Below, piece by piece: positions 26,894-34,042 of a stretch of 64,000 nucleotides of DNA. Both the position numbers and the translations under genes were made by a program. The notes beneath the pieces are model-generated. The model made no database searches. It was given only the letters and a program-made list of their open reading frames with translations, and had not been told where the DNA came from. The DNA is from DASUVM01 sp036378955 (lineage in GTDB: Bacteria; Patescibacteriota; Saccharimonadia; Saccharimonadales; Saccharimonadaceae), in NCBI GenBank assembly GCA_036378955.1, contig DASUVM010000009.1, positions 1-64,000 on the forward strand. Reading direction: 5' to 3'. Position 1 is the first letter of the stretch. The number at the start of each line of letters is the position of its first letter.

Positions 26894-28357
26894 TTATACA
26901 CTAACTGATACAACTTCGCCACCACCCATCATATCGATCACCGCTTTAGCTTCGGCGGTTTTTGGTGGCATTTCGGCCGGTGTGGCTACAGCGTTTGTGT
27001 CGAAAATTGTTTCAATGGCGATACCGTTAAGATTTATTGTTTCGGCGATCACCAGGGCTAACACCGACTTGTGCTTACTGTCATTGACGCGATTACGATG
27101 CAAGGCAAACTTGAAGGCTAGCACAATATTGCCGCTGCCAAGGCGTACTTCGGCGGTTTTTAAGGCACCATATAAAGGCGGGCTATGAGCTCTTATTTTG
27201 TTAAGAATTGGCCCCCAGTTTTCTAAAAGAAGCTGCAATGAATTGCCATCGGCTGGTGTAGCTTTTTTTGATTCAGCTTGCGGCAAAGGCGCTTTAGATT
27301 GTTGCTCGGCGAGCTTTTCAGGCTTCTTTGTCGGCAAGCTTTTGGCAACAACCGTTGCTTCTTGCTCGGCTTGAAGTGGCATAGTAGTGGCTTTTTTTGC
27401 GGGTGTAATAGTTTGATGGGCTGCTGCCAGCAAAACGGCCAGCAGTTTTGCTTGTGGGTGGGCACTGCGCCCTACATCAATCAGGTGGTGTAGCAATGCA
27501 CTGGCAAGCGGGTTTTTTATTGCCTCTTTGCCCGCCCGTTTCATCAGGCCTAAGGCTATAGTTGCGGGTGCAGTGCCGGTCTCTTCTAGTGCCGCAAGCT
27601 GCTGCGCAACAGTAGTAGCCTGCCCACTTAAGACTGCCTCTAGAAGTGTGTCAAGCGCTTTCGCCGAAGGTAGGCCGAGTAGCATACTAACATCGGCTTC
27701 AGTAATAGTGTGCTTAGGATCAAAGCTGGCGCTTACCTGATCGAGCAAACTAATGCTATCGCGGAAGCTGCCGTCGGCGTGCTCTGCGATAAGGGATAAG
27801 GCGGCGTCGTTCACTGCTATCGCTTCTTGCTGTGCAATATGCTCGAGCTGGCGCATGATATCTTTTGGTGTTGGCGCTCGAAAGGCAAAACGTTGAGCTC
27901 GGCTGGTAATAGTCGCCGGTAGTTTATGAAGTTCGGTGGTAGCTAAAATAAATACCACATGTTCCGGTGGTTCCTCGAGTGTCTTCAAGAGCGCATTGAA
28001 ACTTTCGGTCGTGAGCATATGTACTTCATCAATGATATAGACTTTGTATGCTGCACTTGTGGGTGCAATGTGAACTTTTTCACGTAGGTCGCGAATATCT
28101 TCAATGCGGCGGTTGCTGGCAGCGTCAATTTCAATAATATCGAGGTGTGGTTTGTCAGAATACGGCAGGTTATTAATTTCGTGCGCTAAAATGCGAGCGA
28201 TACTGGTTTTACCTGTGCCGCGTGGCCCCGTAAATAAGTAAGCATGACTAATATTGCCCTGTTTTATGGCATTCTTTAAGGTCTTCGTAATATGCTCTTG
28301 CGCCGCCACTTCGCTAAACGACCGTGAACGGTATTTACGGTATAAGGCTTGACCCAT
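26894..28357 (-). CDS. dnaX: DNA polymerase III subunit gamma/tau, zinc module missing
   Basis: A 487-residue clamp-loader ATPase. Walker A GPRGTGKTSIARIL, Walker B VYIIDEVHML, the SRC-motif region ATTELHKLPATITSRAQRF (SRC appears as SRA) and sensor-2 DGSFRDSISLLDQ are all in order. The canonical protein has a ~20-residue insert with four zinc-binding cysteines between ARIxAKxxNC and DVIEIDAASN. Here ILAHEINNLPYSDKPHLDIIEIDAASN runs straight through, so the zinc module is deleted. A linker rich in Ala, Lys and Gln (about residues 315-375) joins a C-terminal domain of about 110 residues. Confidence 0.95.
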   Translation of the reverse strand: MGQALYRKYRSRSFSEVAAQEHITKTLKNAIKQGNISHAYLFTGPRGTGKTSIARILAHEINNLPYSDKPHLDIIEIDAASNRRIEDIRDLREKVHIAPTSAAYKVYIIDEVHMLTTESFNALLKTLEEPPEHVVFILATTELHKLPATITSRAQRFAFRAPTPKDIMRQLEHIAQQEAIAVNDAALSLIAEHADGSFRDSISLLDQVSASFDPKHTITEADVSMLLGLPSAKALDTLLEAVLSGQATTVAQQLAALEETGTAPATIALGLMKRAGKEAIKNPLASALLHHLIDVGRSAHPQAKLLAVLLAAAHQTITPAKKATTMPLQAEQEATVVAKSLPTKKPEKLAEQQSKAPLPQAESKKATPADGNSLQLLLENWGPILNKIRAHSPPLYGALKTAEVRLGSGNIVLAFKFALHRNRVNDSKHKSVLALVIAETINLNGIAIETIFDTNAVATPAEMPPKTAEAKAVIDMMGGGEVVSVSV

Positions 28358-28433
28358 GTTTGTTTCTCTCCCCTCGTCTACTTGTTATTATAGCGCCCTG
28401 CTTCTAAAAGGCTAGCGTGAATAATGCAACATA

Positions 28434-28461
28434 TTGCAAACAGGCTATTTCATGGTATAAT
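28434..28461 (+). promoter_or_regulatory. sigma70-type promoter
   Basis: TTGCAA (28434-28439), a 16-nt spacer and TATAAT (28456-28461). It drives the single gene at 28511 with a leader of about 43 nt. Confidence 0.7.
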
Positions 28462-28510
28462 ATTGATCAAGTCACTACCAACCGGTTGTGCCTAGCTCCC
28501 TGGAGGAAAC

Positions 28511-29137
28511 ATGGTCATGGCAAACGTGGGGCGAACGCCTAGGCCGGAGAGAAAGTCTTCTTCGGTTTCTTTTCAACTGATGGCGGTTGTTGTTGTCGTG
28601 TTGTTCGTCGGGTTGGTTGGCGGATACTTCGCCGGGCTGAACGATCTGTTCGGCCTTGGTGAGAGTCAGCCAGTATCCGGCTCGAACCAGATCAAGACGA
28701 GTGGTGAAGGCTACGCCAAGATACCAGCCGATGTGACGCCGAGCGAGCCGGGCCTGAAGAACTACTGCCCGAATCCGGGCAGCCGTGAGGCCAAAAACGC
28801 GCTGCGAAGCAAGGATATCGATGTTGCGTACAGCGGCGATGTTCTGGTGATGGGCGAAAACCCCATCGTCCGAATCGTCGGCGAAGGCAGCATCAGCGGT
28901 TCTCTGCAGATCTGCGGACCGGGTGCTGTGCTGGTGCTCGAGAAGCCTGGTGTGCTCGGTGAGAGTACGATTCTCGAAGGCGAAGCCGCCGTCGTGCTGC
29001 TGCCCGACCAGGACATGTCACCGGAGATCAGCGACACGTTCAATAAGGTTATTCTCAATCGCGAGCAGGCCAAGCCCACCTTCTGTCATGAGAGGCGGCA
29101 AGAGGAGGCTACACGTCACTGCCGGAGTTTCTACTGA
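28511..29137 (+). CDS. membrane-anchored orphan protein, unknown
   Basis: 208 residues: a basic N-terminus (TPRPERKSSS), one transmembrane segment (about residues 21-44), a Ser/Gly-rich linker and an exposed domain. That domain has repeated short beta strands (VLVMGENPIVRIVGEGSISG, LQICGPGAVLVLEKPG) suggestive of a small beta-helix, and it contains four cysteines. A GGAGG site precedes ATG 28511 by 4 nt and ATG 28517 by 10 nt, so the exact start is undecided. It is a complete single-gene unit with promoter and terminator. By eye it is GC-richer than dnaX next to it. Confidence 0.68.
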   Translation: MVMANVGRTPRPERKSSSVSFQLMAVVVVVLFVGLVGGYFAGLNDLFGLGESQPVSGSNQIKTSGEGYAKIPADVTPSEPGLKNYCPNPGSREAKNALRSKDIDVAYSGDVLVMGENPIVRIVGEGSISGSLQICGPGAVLVLEKPGVLGESTILEGEAAVVLLPDQDMSPEISDTFNKVILNREQAKPTFCHERRQEEATRHCRSFY

Positions 29138-29152
29138 CCAACAGGAAGCGAT

Positions 29153-29190
29153 GCCTGGCCCCCTCCGTGGGGCTGGGCTACTTTCTTTTT
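29153..29190 (+). terminator. intrinsic terminator
   Basis: Ten-bp stem GCCTGGCCCC/GGGGCTGGGC with two G-T pairs (29153-29162 and 29169-29178), a 6-nt loop, then TACTTTCTTTTT. It ends the 28511 unit. Confidence 0.8.
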
Positions 29191-29251
29191 AAGAGTGTTT
29201 GCTCGAATGCCTTGTGGGCAAGTATATTTATATGCAAAGTAATTGGGGCTA

Positions 29252-29779
29252 TTATAACCCGGCTTCAATTGCTGCCCATTCGGCGTCGGGGGCGTCTTCG
29301 GGGATAATGACACTCACTTGGTCGCCAATGTGGGCCTTGAAGTACGTCACGCTGGCGAGTAATACGCGATATTCGTGGCCATTTACTTCAACAAAATAAG
29401 CGCCGTCGTGCTGCACTAGTGTGCCAATCACCTGTTTGCGCGGAGCGGGGCCGATTTGTTTATAGATGAAACTGCCATCATCGGCTATAGTTAGCTTAAG
29501 AATATCACCTTCAACCAACTTTGATTTACTGGCATAGTTGGCCGGAACTGGGTAACTTTTGCCGTCAGGGCCGATCATTGTTTGACCGTCAAAGACGCCT
29601 TCAATAATCTTGCCGGCTACTTCTTCGCGATTAGCGGTAATGGCGGTATCGTCATCGCCAAGACCCAGGCTGGTGAGCAGCTCTCGGGCGGCCCCAAGGT
29701 TAGTTTCGGCATCTTGTAACAACGCACGCAGGCGTTTTACTTGTTTTTCTGGTAACTCAGACATTTTTAGTGCTCGCAT
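29252..29779 (-). CDS. conserved-looking soluble protein, unknown
   Basis: 175 residues: a helical N-terminus (about residues 6-40, RLRALLQDAETNLGAAREL), then two beta-rich stretches (VPANYASKSKLVEGDILKL; VIGTLVQHDGAYFVEVNG) that look like a small barrel of OB or S1 type, and an acidic end (PEDAPDAEWAAIEAGL). Such a layout could bind nucleic acid, but I recognise no family. AAGG lies just before ATG 29779, and a second in-frame ATG is at 29764. It is separated from the M20 peptidase by 45 nt. Confidence 0.65.
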   Translation of the reverse strand: MRALKMSELPEKQVKRLRALLQDAETNLGAARELLTSLGLGDDDTAITANREEVAGKIIEGVFDGQTMIGPDGKSYPVPANYASKSKLVEGDILKLTIADDGSFIYKQIGPAPRKQVIGTLVQHDGAYFVEVNGHEYRVLLASVTYFKAHIGDQVSVIIPEDAPDAEWAAIEAGL

Positions 29780-29824
29780 TCCTTTTAGTGTCTGTTTTAT
29801 AGTGGTATTACTGGTCGCATAATA

Positions 29825-30961
29825 TCAGCGATGCAGTATTCCGTCAAGTTTATGAGCTTCTTTCGATTTGTTGGCTAGAAATAAATCTGTTTGAAGAATA
29901 TAGCTTTCGAGTAGTGTACAAAACGGCTCCAGGTCAGCTAAACTCACCCATTCGTCGGCTTGGTGTACGCCCTTTCCTTCGGGACTCAATATAATACAGG
30001 GGATGTTGTAGCCTGCAAAGTGCCGGCCATCTGATGCCCCCTGGGAGTCCGCGAACAGTGCGGTTCCCCGTTGTTTTGTTATGAGGTCGGTAAATGTTTG
30101 TATATAAGGGTTTGTTTTATCAAGCACAAGAGAGGGGTCATCAACGTGAACATGAAGCTCTAGGCTGTATTCTTTGGCAACCTTTTGAAGCGTTTGTTTT
30201 GCTTTTTTAAGCTCTGTTCGATCGAAGGCGCGTATATCAATAAAAGCTTCAGCATTGGCGGGAATTAAGTTGATTGCCGATGGCATACCGCCATTTATAA
30301 TTGTAACACTGAGGGTTGGTGCTTCTGGCTGCAATGATGGATATGTTTGTCGTAGCTGCTCGAGCGCTGGCAACAATTTATGAATGGCATTCTCGTTTTC
30401 CCATGGTCTTGAGGCATGGCCATGACTACCCTTGGCGGTGAGTTGCGCATGAATAATACCCTTGGCACGTTGTTCAATCACCCACGGCGCTGCACTATCT
30501 GGCAAAATAACGACGCTTGGCTCTAGGCCGGCGTGAAGAAGTTTTAATACGCTACGGCCACCGATTTCTTCATCTGTTGTAAATAGTATGCCGATGTCAT
30601 AGAGGGCAAGTTCGCGGTGCCTACTTTTTAAAAGTTCAATGAAACAGGCAGCGGCAAATTTCATGTCATATGCTCCACGCCCGTATAGCTTGTCGCCCAT
30701 AACCTGTGCGGTGAGCTGTTTGGGTGTTGATGGTGGCACAATATCGAGGTGTGCGGCGAGCAGGAGTTTAGGAGCGAGCGTATTTTGAGTAGTCGCCAGC
30801 AGCCACGGGTGATTACTTTCAAAGTCGGTGGTTATTGACAGGCCGAGACCTTCAAGTTCCTGTTGCGCAAACAAAATAACATCGCGGCACGAGGCTGTGT
30901 CGCTACTGATGCTCGGAAAAGCAATGAGCTTTGTAAGGGTGTGTTCGATGTTTGCTCGCAT
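29825..30961 (-). CDS. M20-family metallopeptidase / deacylase (ArgE/DapE-like)
   Basis: A 378-residue dizinc amidohydrolase. Metal ligands and catalytic residues are visible: H and D in AAHLDIVP, D in GRGAYDMK, the catalytic Glu pair in FTTDEEIGG, D in VILPDSA and a terminal H in KGVHQADEWV. The dimerisation (lid) domain begins at GIIHAQLTAKGSHGHASRP. Relatives cleave N-acyl amino acids, succinyl-diaminopimelate or dipeptides. With no arginine or lysine genes nearby, peptide scavenging is the more likely role in a reduced genome, but that is inference. Confidence 0.88.
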   Translation of the reverse strand: MRANIEHTLTKLIAFPSISSDTASCRDVILFAQQELEGLGLSITTDFESNHPWLLATTQNTLAPKLLLAAHLDIVPPSTPKQLTAQVMGDKLYGRGAYDMKFAAACFIELLKSRHRELALYDIGILFTTDEEIGGRSVLKLLHAGLEPSVVILPDSAAPWVIEQRAKGIIHAQLTAKGSHGHASRPWENENAIHKLLPALEQLRQTYPSLQPEAPTLSVTIINGGMPSAINLIPANAEAFIDIRAFDRTELKKAKQTLQKVAKEYSLELHVHVDDPSLVLDKTNPYIQTFTDLITKQRGTALFADSQGASDGRHFAGYNIPCIILSPEGKGVHQADEWVSLADLEPFCTLLESYILQTDLFLANKSKEAHKLDGILHR

Positions 30962-31110
30962 ACAAAATGGGTGAGGCTTTCAGATTATACACCTTGTGTG
31001 TGTATTAGTAAAACTGACGGATGCAGATTATACAGTATCCCAATGCTTCTCGCGTTGTTATTATATCTTCTTTTTGTTAGCTATGGGCAAAACATATGCA
31101 AACATATGCA

Positions 31111-31135
31111 AAAACGCACCATAGCGGTGCGTTTT
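31111..31135. terminator. terminator of the rplJ-rplL operon (bidirectional)
   Basis: Ten-bp perfect stem AAAACGCACC/GGTGCGTTTT (31111-31120 and 31126-31135) with a 5-nt loop. On the minus strand the A-run becomes the U-tract just past rplL. It can also act on the plus strand. Confidence 0.85.
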
Positions 31136-31162
31136 TGCTTGTATCTGGTCGAGATGAGAACT

Positions 31163-31570
31163 TTAAGAAAGTTCAACAGTTGCGCCGGCACCCTCAAGTG
31201 CTTTTTTGGCTTCTTCGGCTTCGTCTTTGCCGACTTTTTCTTTGATTGGGCTTGGAACACCGTCAACCAAAGCTTTTGCTTCACCAAGGCCGAGACCAGT
31301 AAGTTCTTTTACAGCTTTGATAACCGCAACTTTCTGGGCGCCGGCATCTTTCAATGTAACGGTGAACTCGGTTTTTTCGTCTTCAGCGGCTGCATCGCCA
31401 CCACCAGCAGGAGCTGCAACGGCTACGGCAGGTGCAGCGGCGCTGACACCCCAGTGCTCTTCGAGGTGCTTCACAACCTGGCTAATTTCTAGGGCGCTTA
31501 ATTTGTCTAATTTGTCTACAATTGCTTGTAGGTCTTTTGAAAGCTCTACGGTCTGATTTTCTTCAGCCAT
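31163..31570 (-). CDS. rplL: 50S ribosomal protein L7/L12
   Basis: A 135-residue stalk protein. The N-terminal dimerisation domain (LDKLSALEISQVVKHLEEHW), an Ala/Gly hinge and the C-terminal domain FTVTLKDAGAQKVAVIKAVKELTGLGLGEAK, which ends VELS, are canonical. It recruits elongation factors to the ribosome. ATG 31570 has an AAAGGAG site. It is separated from rplJ by 170 nt that hold a long hairpin. Confidence 0.97.
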   Translation of the reverse strand: MAEENQTVELSKDLQAIVDKLDKLSALEISQVVKHLEEHWGVSAAAPAVAVAAPAGGGDAAAEDEKTEFTVTLKDAGAQKVAVIKAVKELTGLGLGEAKALVDGVPSPIKEKVGKDEAEEAKKALEGAGATVELS

Positions 31571-31610
31571 AATGGTTCTCCTTTAGTAACATTTCTTGTA
31601 TTTGATGTGA

Positions 31611-31717
31611 TGTGGTAATCGTTATCATTTTCTAGAACCGCACTCCGCTCATAAAATAATTCGCTGCATTACGACCGCGAGGGTCGATGATTCTAGAAAA
31701 CGCTAACGATTACCACA
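31611..31717 (-). promoter_or_regulatory. long hairpin between rplJ and rplL
   Basis: Two 27-nt arms (31611-31637 and 31691-31717) pair as 14 bp, a 3x3 internal mismatch and 10 bp. Inside is a second hairpin CGACC/GGTCG (31672-31676 and 31682-31686). It lies in the transcribed spacer, so the RNA would fold into a double-stranded arm able to attenuate, be cut by RNase III or stabilise the rplL part of the message. No U-tract follows the outer stem on the minus strand. Confidence 0.7.
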
Positions 31718-31740
31718 TCGGTTCATCTTAAGCTGATGAG

Positions 31741-32277
31741 CTAAGCTTTTTCGAGCTGTTCGGCTCGTGCGTTGAGCGCATAAAGTACGCTCTTCAAGTT
31801 GCCGTTTAAGACACCCATAACACCGGTGAGCGGCGCGGCAATGGTGCCAACCAGCATGCCGCGGAGCTGATCTTTGCTTGGCAGATCGCTCAGCGCTTTA
31901 ATGCGGGCTGTGTCAAGGTATGTGCCGGTAGCGTCAAAACCACCAGTCAATTGTAAAGCTGGGTGTTTTTTAGCGAACTGGGCTAACACCTGGGCTGGCG
32001 CGACCTCGTCGTCACTGCTGATGGCATAGAGCAACTGAGTCGTTAAGGCTGAGGTGTCGGTGTCTTTGTAGGTTGCAGTTTGCTGCATTGCAACACGCAC
32101 CAGGCGGTTTTTCACAACCTTGATGGTCACCCCTGCTTCACGGGCAGTGCGGCGCAACTCTTGCATATTGGCAACAGTCAGGCCGGCATATTGCGCAAAG
32201 GCGGTGAGCTTGGCATCATCTAAAAGCGCGGTAACAGCGGCAACTTGAGATTGTTTGGTATCTTTTGAAATTGCCAT
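31741..32277 (-). CDS. rplJ: 50S ribosomal protein L10
   Basis: 178 residues. It forms the base of the L7/L12 stalk. AFAQYAGLTVANMQELRRTAREAG and VVKNRLVRVAM are canonical, and the C-terminal helix that holds L12 dimers is VLYALNARAEQLEKA. The start at 32277 (MAISKDTK) has an ACGAGG site. The frame stays open for a further 85 codons upstream, but those residues are not L10-like and lie in the predicted RNA leader. Confidence 0.97.
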   Translation of the reverse strand: MAISKDTKQSQVAAVTALLDDAKLTAFAQYAGLTVANMQELRRTAREAGVTIKVVKNRLVRVAMQQTATYKDTDTSALTTQLLYAISSDDEVAPAQVLAQFAKKHPALQLTGGFDATGTYLDTARIKALSDLPSKDQLRGMLVGTIAAPLTGVMGVLNGNLKSVLYALNARAEQLEKA

Positions 32278-32585
32278 AATAAACCTCGTTAGTTTTAACT
32301 TGTTCGACCAGATTGTTAATGAACACTTGCCCTTTTTAGAGGCTAGCTTGGATGCATGGCAAGGCACACAGCTGAAGCGCACATCGAGCTGTTCGAAAAG
32401 TACTGCTTGGGAGCACTGCAAGCTGTAACGCCGCCAGGCGCCAAGATAGCTTTCAAAATAAAAGAAGTCTTTGGGCCTCGCACTGCCAAAGACTTTCTCG
32501 GAAAAAAATACAAAAGATGTATCGCTTTTCACCTCGGTAGCACAATTAAGCTTTATGAGAGCAGCTACTGTCTAGGGCAATTGCT
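32278..32585 (-). ncRNA. rplJ 5' leader (probable L10 autoregulatory leader)
   Basis: The promoter at 32592-32620 implies a ~305-nt untranslated leader before rplJ. It contains hairpins such as GTCTTTGG/CCAAAGAC (32467-32474 and 32486-32493). In many bacteria the L10-L12 complex binds the rplJ leader to limit its own synthesis. The position fits, but the specific kink-turn was not verified by folding. Confidence 0.5.
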
Positions 32586-32591
32586 TAAGTG

Positions 32592-32620
32592 ATTATATGA
32601 AACTATTGTTGCTGTGTCAA
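32592..32620 (-). promoter_or_regulatory. rplJL promoter, full consensus
   Basis: On the minus strand, TTGACA (32620-32615), a 17-nt spacer and TATAAT (32597-32592). Both hexamers are exact consensus, as expected for a strong ribosomal operon promoter. Confidence 0.85.
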
Positions 32621-32643
32621 CAGTTATCCGTAAGTTAAATGGG

Positions 32644-32686
32644 TGCGTTTCACCCTGCCCAGGTTGTGCGGGCAGGGTGGAACGCA
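32644..32686 (-). terminator. 17-bp GC-rich hairpin
   Basis: Arms 32644-32660 and 32670-32686 (TGCGTTTCACCCTGCCC and its near complement, one G-T pair) with a 9-nt loop. It separates the small gene at 32746-32934 from the rplJ promoter. No U-tract follows, but the stem is very stable. Confidence 0.55.
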
Positions 32687-32745
32687 AGGCTAGTACAGTA
32701 TTCGATTGAGGGGCCAAGTTTCGGCCCAACCGGGTTCCGGTAAGA

Positions 32746-32934
32746 TCAATTCGATGGTAGCTGTAGTGCCCTTGCCGTCAGAACAAGACGGTGATGCCTA
32801 GTCTGTCTTCGACGATGGGCTCCTGACGGCGGCGAGTGTTGAGCTCGTTTTCTGGCTGACCTTTTTCGGTTACCCGCTGGGTCGGTGCGCGGCGTTCCTC
32901 CAGGAAGTGTGTCGCCTTGATCTTCGCGAGACAT
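32746..32934 (-). CDS. Arg/Pro-rich 62-aa frame, doubtful product
   Basis: An ATG with an ideal AAAGGAG site 6 nt upstream opens a 62-residue frame ending SN. Its product is strongly Arg/Pro/Gln-biased and unlike a folded protein. The next frame over the same DNA, without a usable start, reads like normal protein (KIKATHFLEERRAPTQRV, then EPIVEDRLGITVLF). A one-base indel near the start would bring that frame behind the ribosome site. The gene may therefore be broken, or the sequence may carry an error. Confidence 0.4.
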   Translation of the reverse strand: MSREDQGDTLPGGTPRTDPAGNRKRSARKRAQHSPPSGAHRRRQTRHHRLVLTARALQLPSN

Positions 32935-33028
32935 GGCTTCTCCTTTGCTGTAGCCCGACTTATTCGAAAAGCAAGATGCCTCTTCGGTAAAATATATTAT
33001 ATAACTTTCCTAGAATGCATGCAATAAG

Positions 33029-33057
33029 TTGACAGCCTTGATCGACTAGAGTATAAA
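33029..33057 (+). promoter_or_regulatory. consensus promoter
   Basis: TTGACA (33029-33034), a 17-nt spacer and TATAAA (33052-33057). The transcript would begin about at 33064 and reach the terminator at 33185-33219, giving a ~155-nt RNA. Confidence 0.7.
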
Positions 33058-33064
33058 AATATAC

Positions 33065-33163
33065 ATGAACACAGCCCGTGCTCACTACATAAACAGCATG
33101 CAAGCCAAGTTTTTTGGCCTTATTATTACATGCCTTTATAAGGGAGCTTGCCGCGTTCAATAA
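33065..33163 (+). CDS. 32-aa micro-ORF on a short terminated transcript
   Basis: The ATG lies 7 nt after a TATAAA -10 box, the same spacing as in many genes of this window, so it would be translated from a leaderless mRNA. The 32 residues include a hydrophobic centre (AKFFGLIITCLYKGA) and could form one membrane segment. A terminator follows 22 nt later. The transcript could instead be a small regulatory RNA or an attenuator for the gene at 33370. Confidence 0.4.
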   Translation: MNTARAHYINSMQAKFFGLIITCLYKGACRVQ

Positions 33164-33184
33164 ACGCAACACCACGTCACCGAC

Positions 33185-33219
33185 AACCCGAAGCTCCCAA
33201 GTGAGCCTCGGGTTTTTTC
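33185..33219 (+). terminator. intrinsic terminator
   Basis: AACCCGA/TCGGGTT arms with an inner GCTC/GAGC stem, followed by TTTTTT. It ends the short transcript that starts near 33064. Confidence 0.8.
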
Positions 33220-33288
33220 GTTCTAGACTGGTTAGCTGACGAGGGGCGAGATGTGCACGCGCTCGCCCATCGTGAGCCAACCAACAGG

Positions 33289-33316
33289 TTGATGCTCAGC
33301 CACGTCGCCATACTAT
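33289..33316 (+). promoter_or_regulatory. sigma70-like promoter
   Basis: TTGATG (33289-33294), a 16-nt spacer and TACTAT (33311-33316), upstream of the two-gene unit 33370-33923. Confidence 0.5.
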
Positions 33317-33369
33317 TCTCGCCAAGCGAGGGTTTTGAGGCGAGTACGTGAAAAATCGAGAGGAGAACG

Positions 33370-33603
33370 ATGCAGGAAAAGACCGTCACGCTAGACACCC
33401 AGGAGCTCAATAAAGCTTGGGGCTCGGGTGACCCTGCTCTGCGTGACGCGGCACTCCGGCAATTGTCAGCTGCTCTATACCATTGCAAGCCATGGGCCCG
33501 TGAAAGTGTCGAACAGCAGTTGGCGGCGAAACAAATTAACACCGAGTTATTTGAGCTGGCCAAGGCAACGGGGCGTGATTATCGCCACATCGATATCATT
33601 TAA
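33370..33603 (+). CDS. orphan 77-aa helical protein
   Basis: A small soluble, mostly helical protein (LNKAWGSGDPALRDAALRQL, ESVEQQLAAKQINTELFELA) that ends in YRHIDII. The ATG follows GAGAGGAG by about 5 nt. It is the first of two genes with their own promoter and a strong hairpin at the end. HEAT- or TPR-like helices are possible; no family recognised. Confidence 0.6.
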   Translation: MQEKTVTLDTQELNKAWGSGDPALRDAALRQLSAALYHCKPWARESVEQQLAAKQINTELFELAKATGRDYRHIDII

Positions 33604-33656
33604 GCCGCCTGCGTGGGATCATTAAAGCAAGGCTTTACACCAAAGGAGTTTGTTGC

Positions 33657-33923
33657 ATGATAGACTGCTATCGGCTTGATGAATCGCGCGACAACGCAGT
33701 AGCTAACATTGCCGCCTCGGTGCAAGCAGGTGCTACAGATGCCGCAACGGCAGCGATTTCGGTGACGGCTCAAGTGTTGGGCGTGAGCTGGCGTAATTTG
33801 GCTGGCCGCGTGATTCACCGAATTGAGCGTATGTCTGGCGATCAGCTGAGTGAGGATGTCAGGCATTGGGTCGAAGACATGAAAAGCAAAGGTGTTAACA
33901 GCTCTTCTCGGGTTGCGCGGTAG
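33657..33923 (+). CDS. orphan 88-aa helical protein
   Basis: An 88-residue soluble protein, second in the unit that begins at 33370. Ala/Val-rich helices (AVANIAASVQAGATDAATAA) are followed by a basic helix (SWRNLAGRVIHRIERMSGDQ) and an acidic helix (EDVRHWVEDMKSKG). The AAAGGAG site is 8 nt before the ATG. Family not recognised. Confidence 0.6.
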   Translation: MIDCYRLDESRDNAVANIAASVQAGATDAATAAISVTAQVLGVSWRNLAGRVIHRIERMSGDQLSEDVRHWVEDMKSKGVNSSSRVAR

Positions 33924-33957
33924 CCTGTTGGCGGGCTGCCTCTAGACTTTCTGGCGC

Positions 33958-33997
33958 ATGGTGGCGCCGTGTGAGCATGACTCCACGGCGCCACCAT
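33958..33997 (+). terminator. strong hairpin ending the 33370-33923 unit
   Basis: Perfect 14-bp arms ATGGTGGCGCCGTG (33958-33971) and complement (33984-33997) with a 12-nt loop. The following ATAGAACTCTTCT is only a weak U-tract. Confidence 0.65.
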
Positions 33998-34042
33998 ATA
34001 GAACTCTTCTCGATCTATCCTTACGACCTGTATACTGACACT

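Noticed and set aside
31611..31717. Third copy of the 36.7/45.6-kb palindromic element
   Set aside because: The architecture is similar, but the 69-nt core is absent, so it is listed as a separate hairpin.
32278..32532. 85-codon in-frame extension of rplJ
   Set aside because: The residues are not L10-like, the canonical ATG has a good ribosome site, and the region fits an RNA leader.
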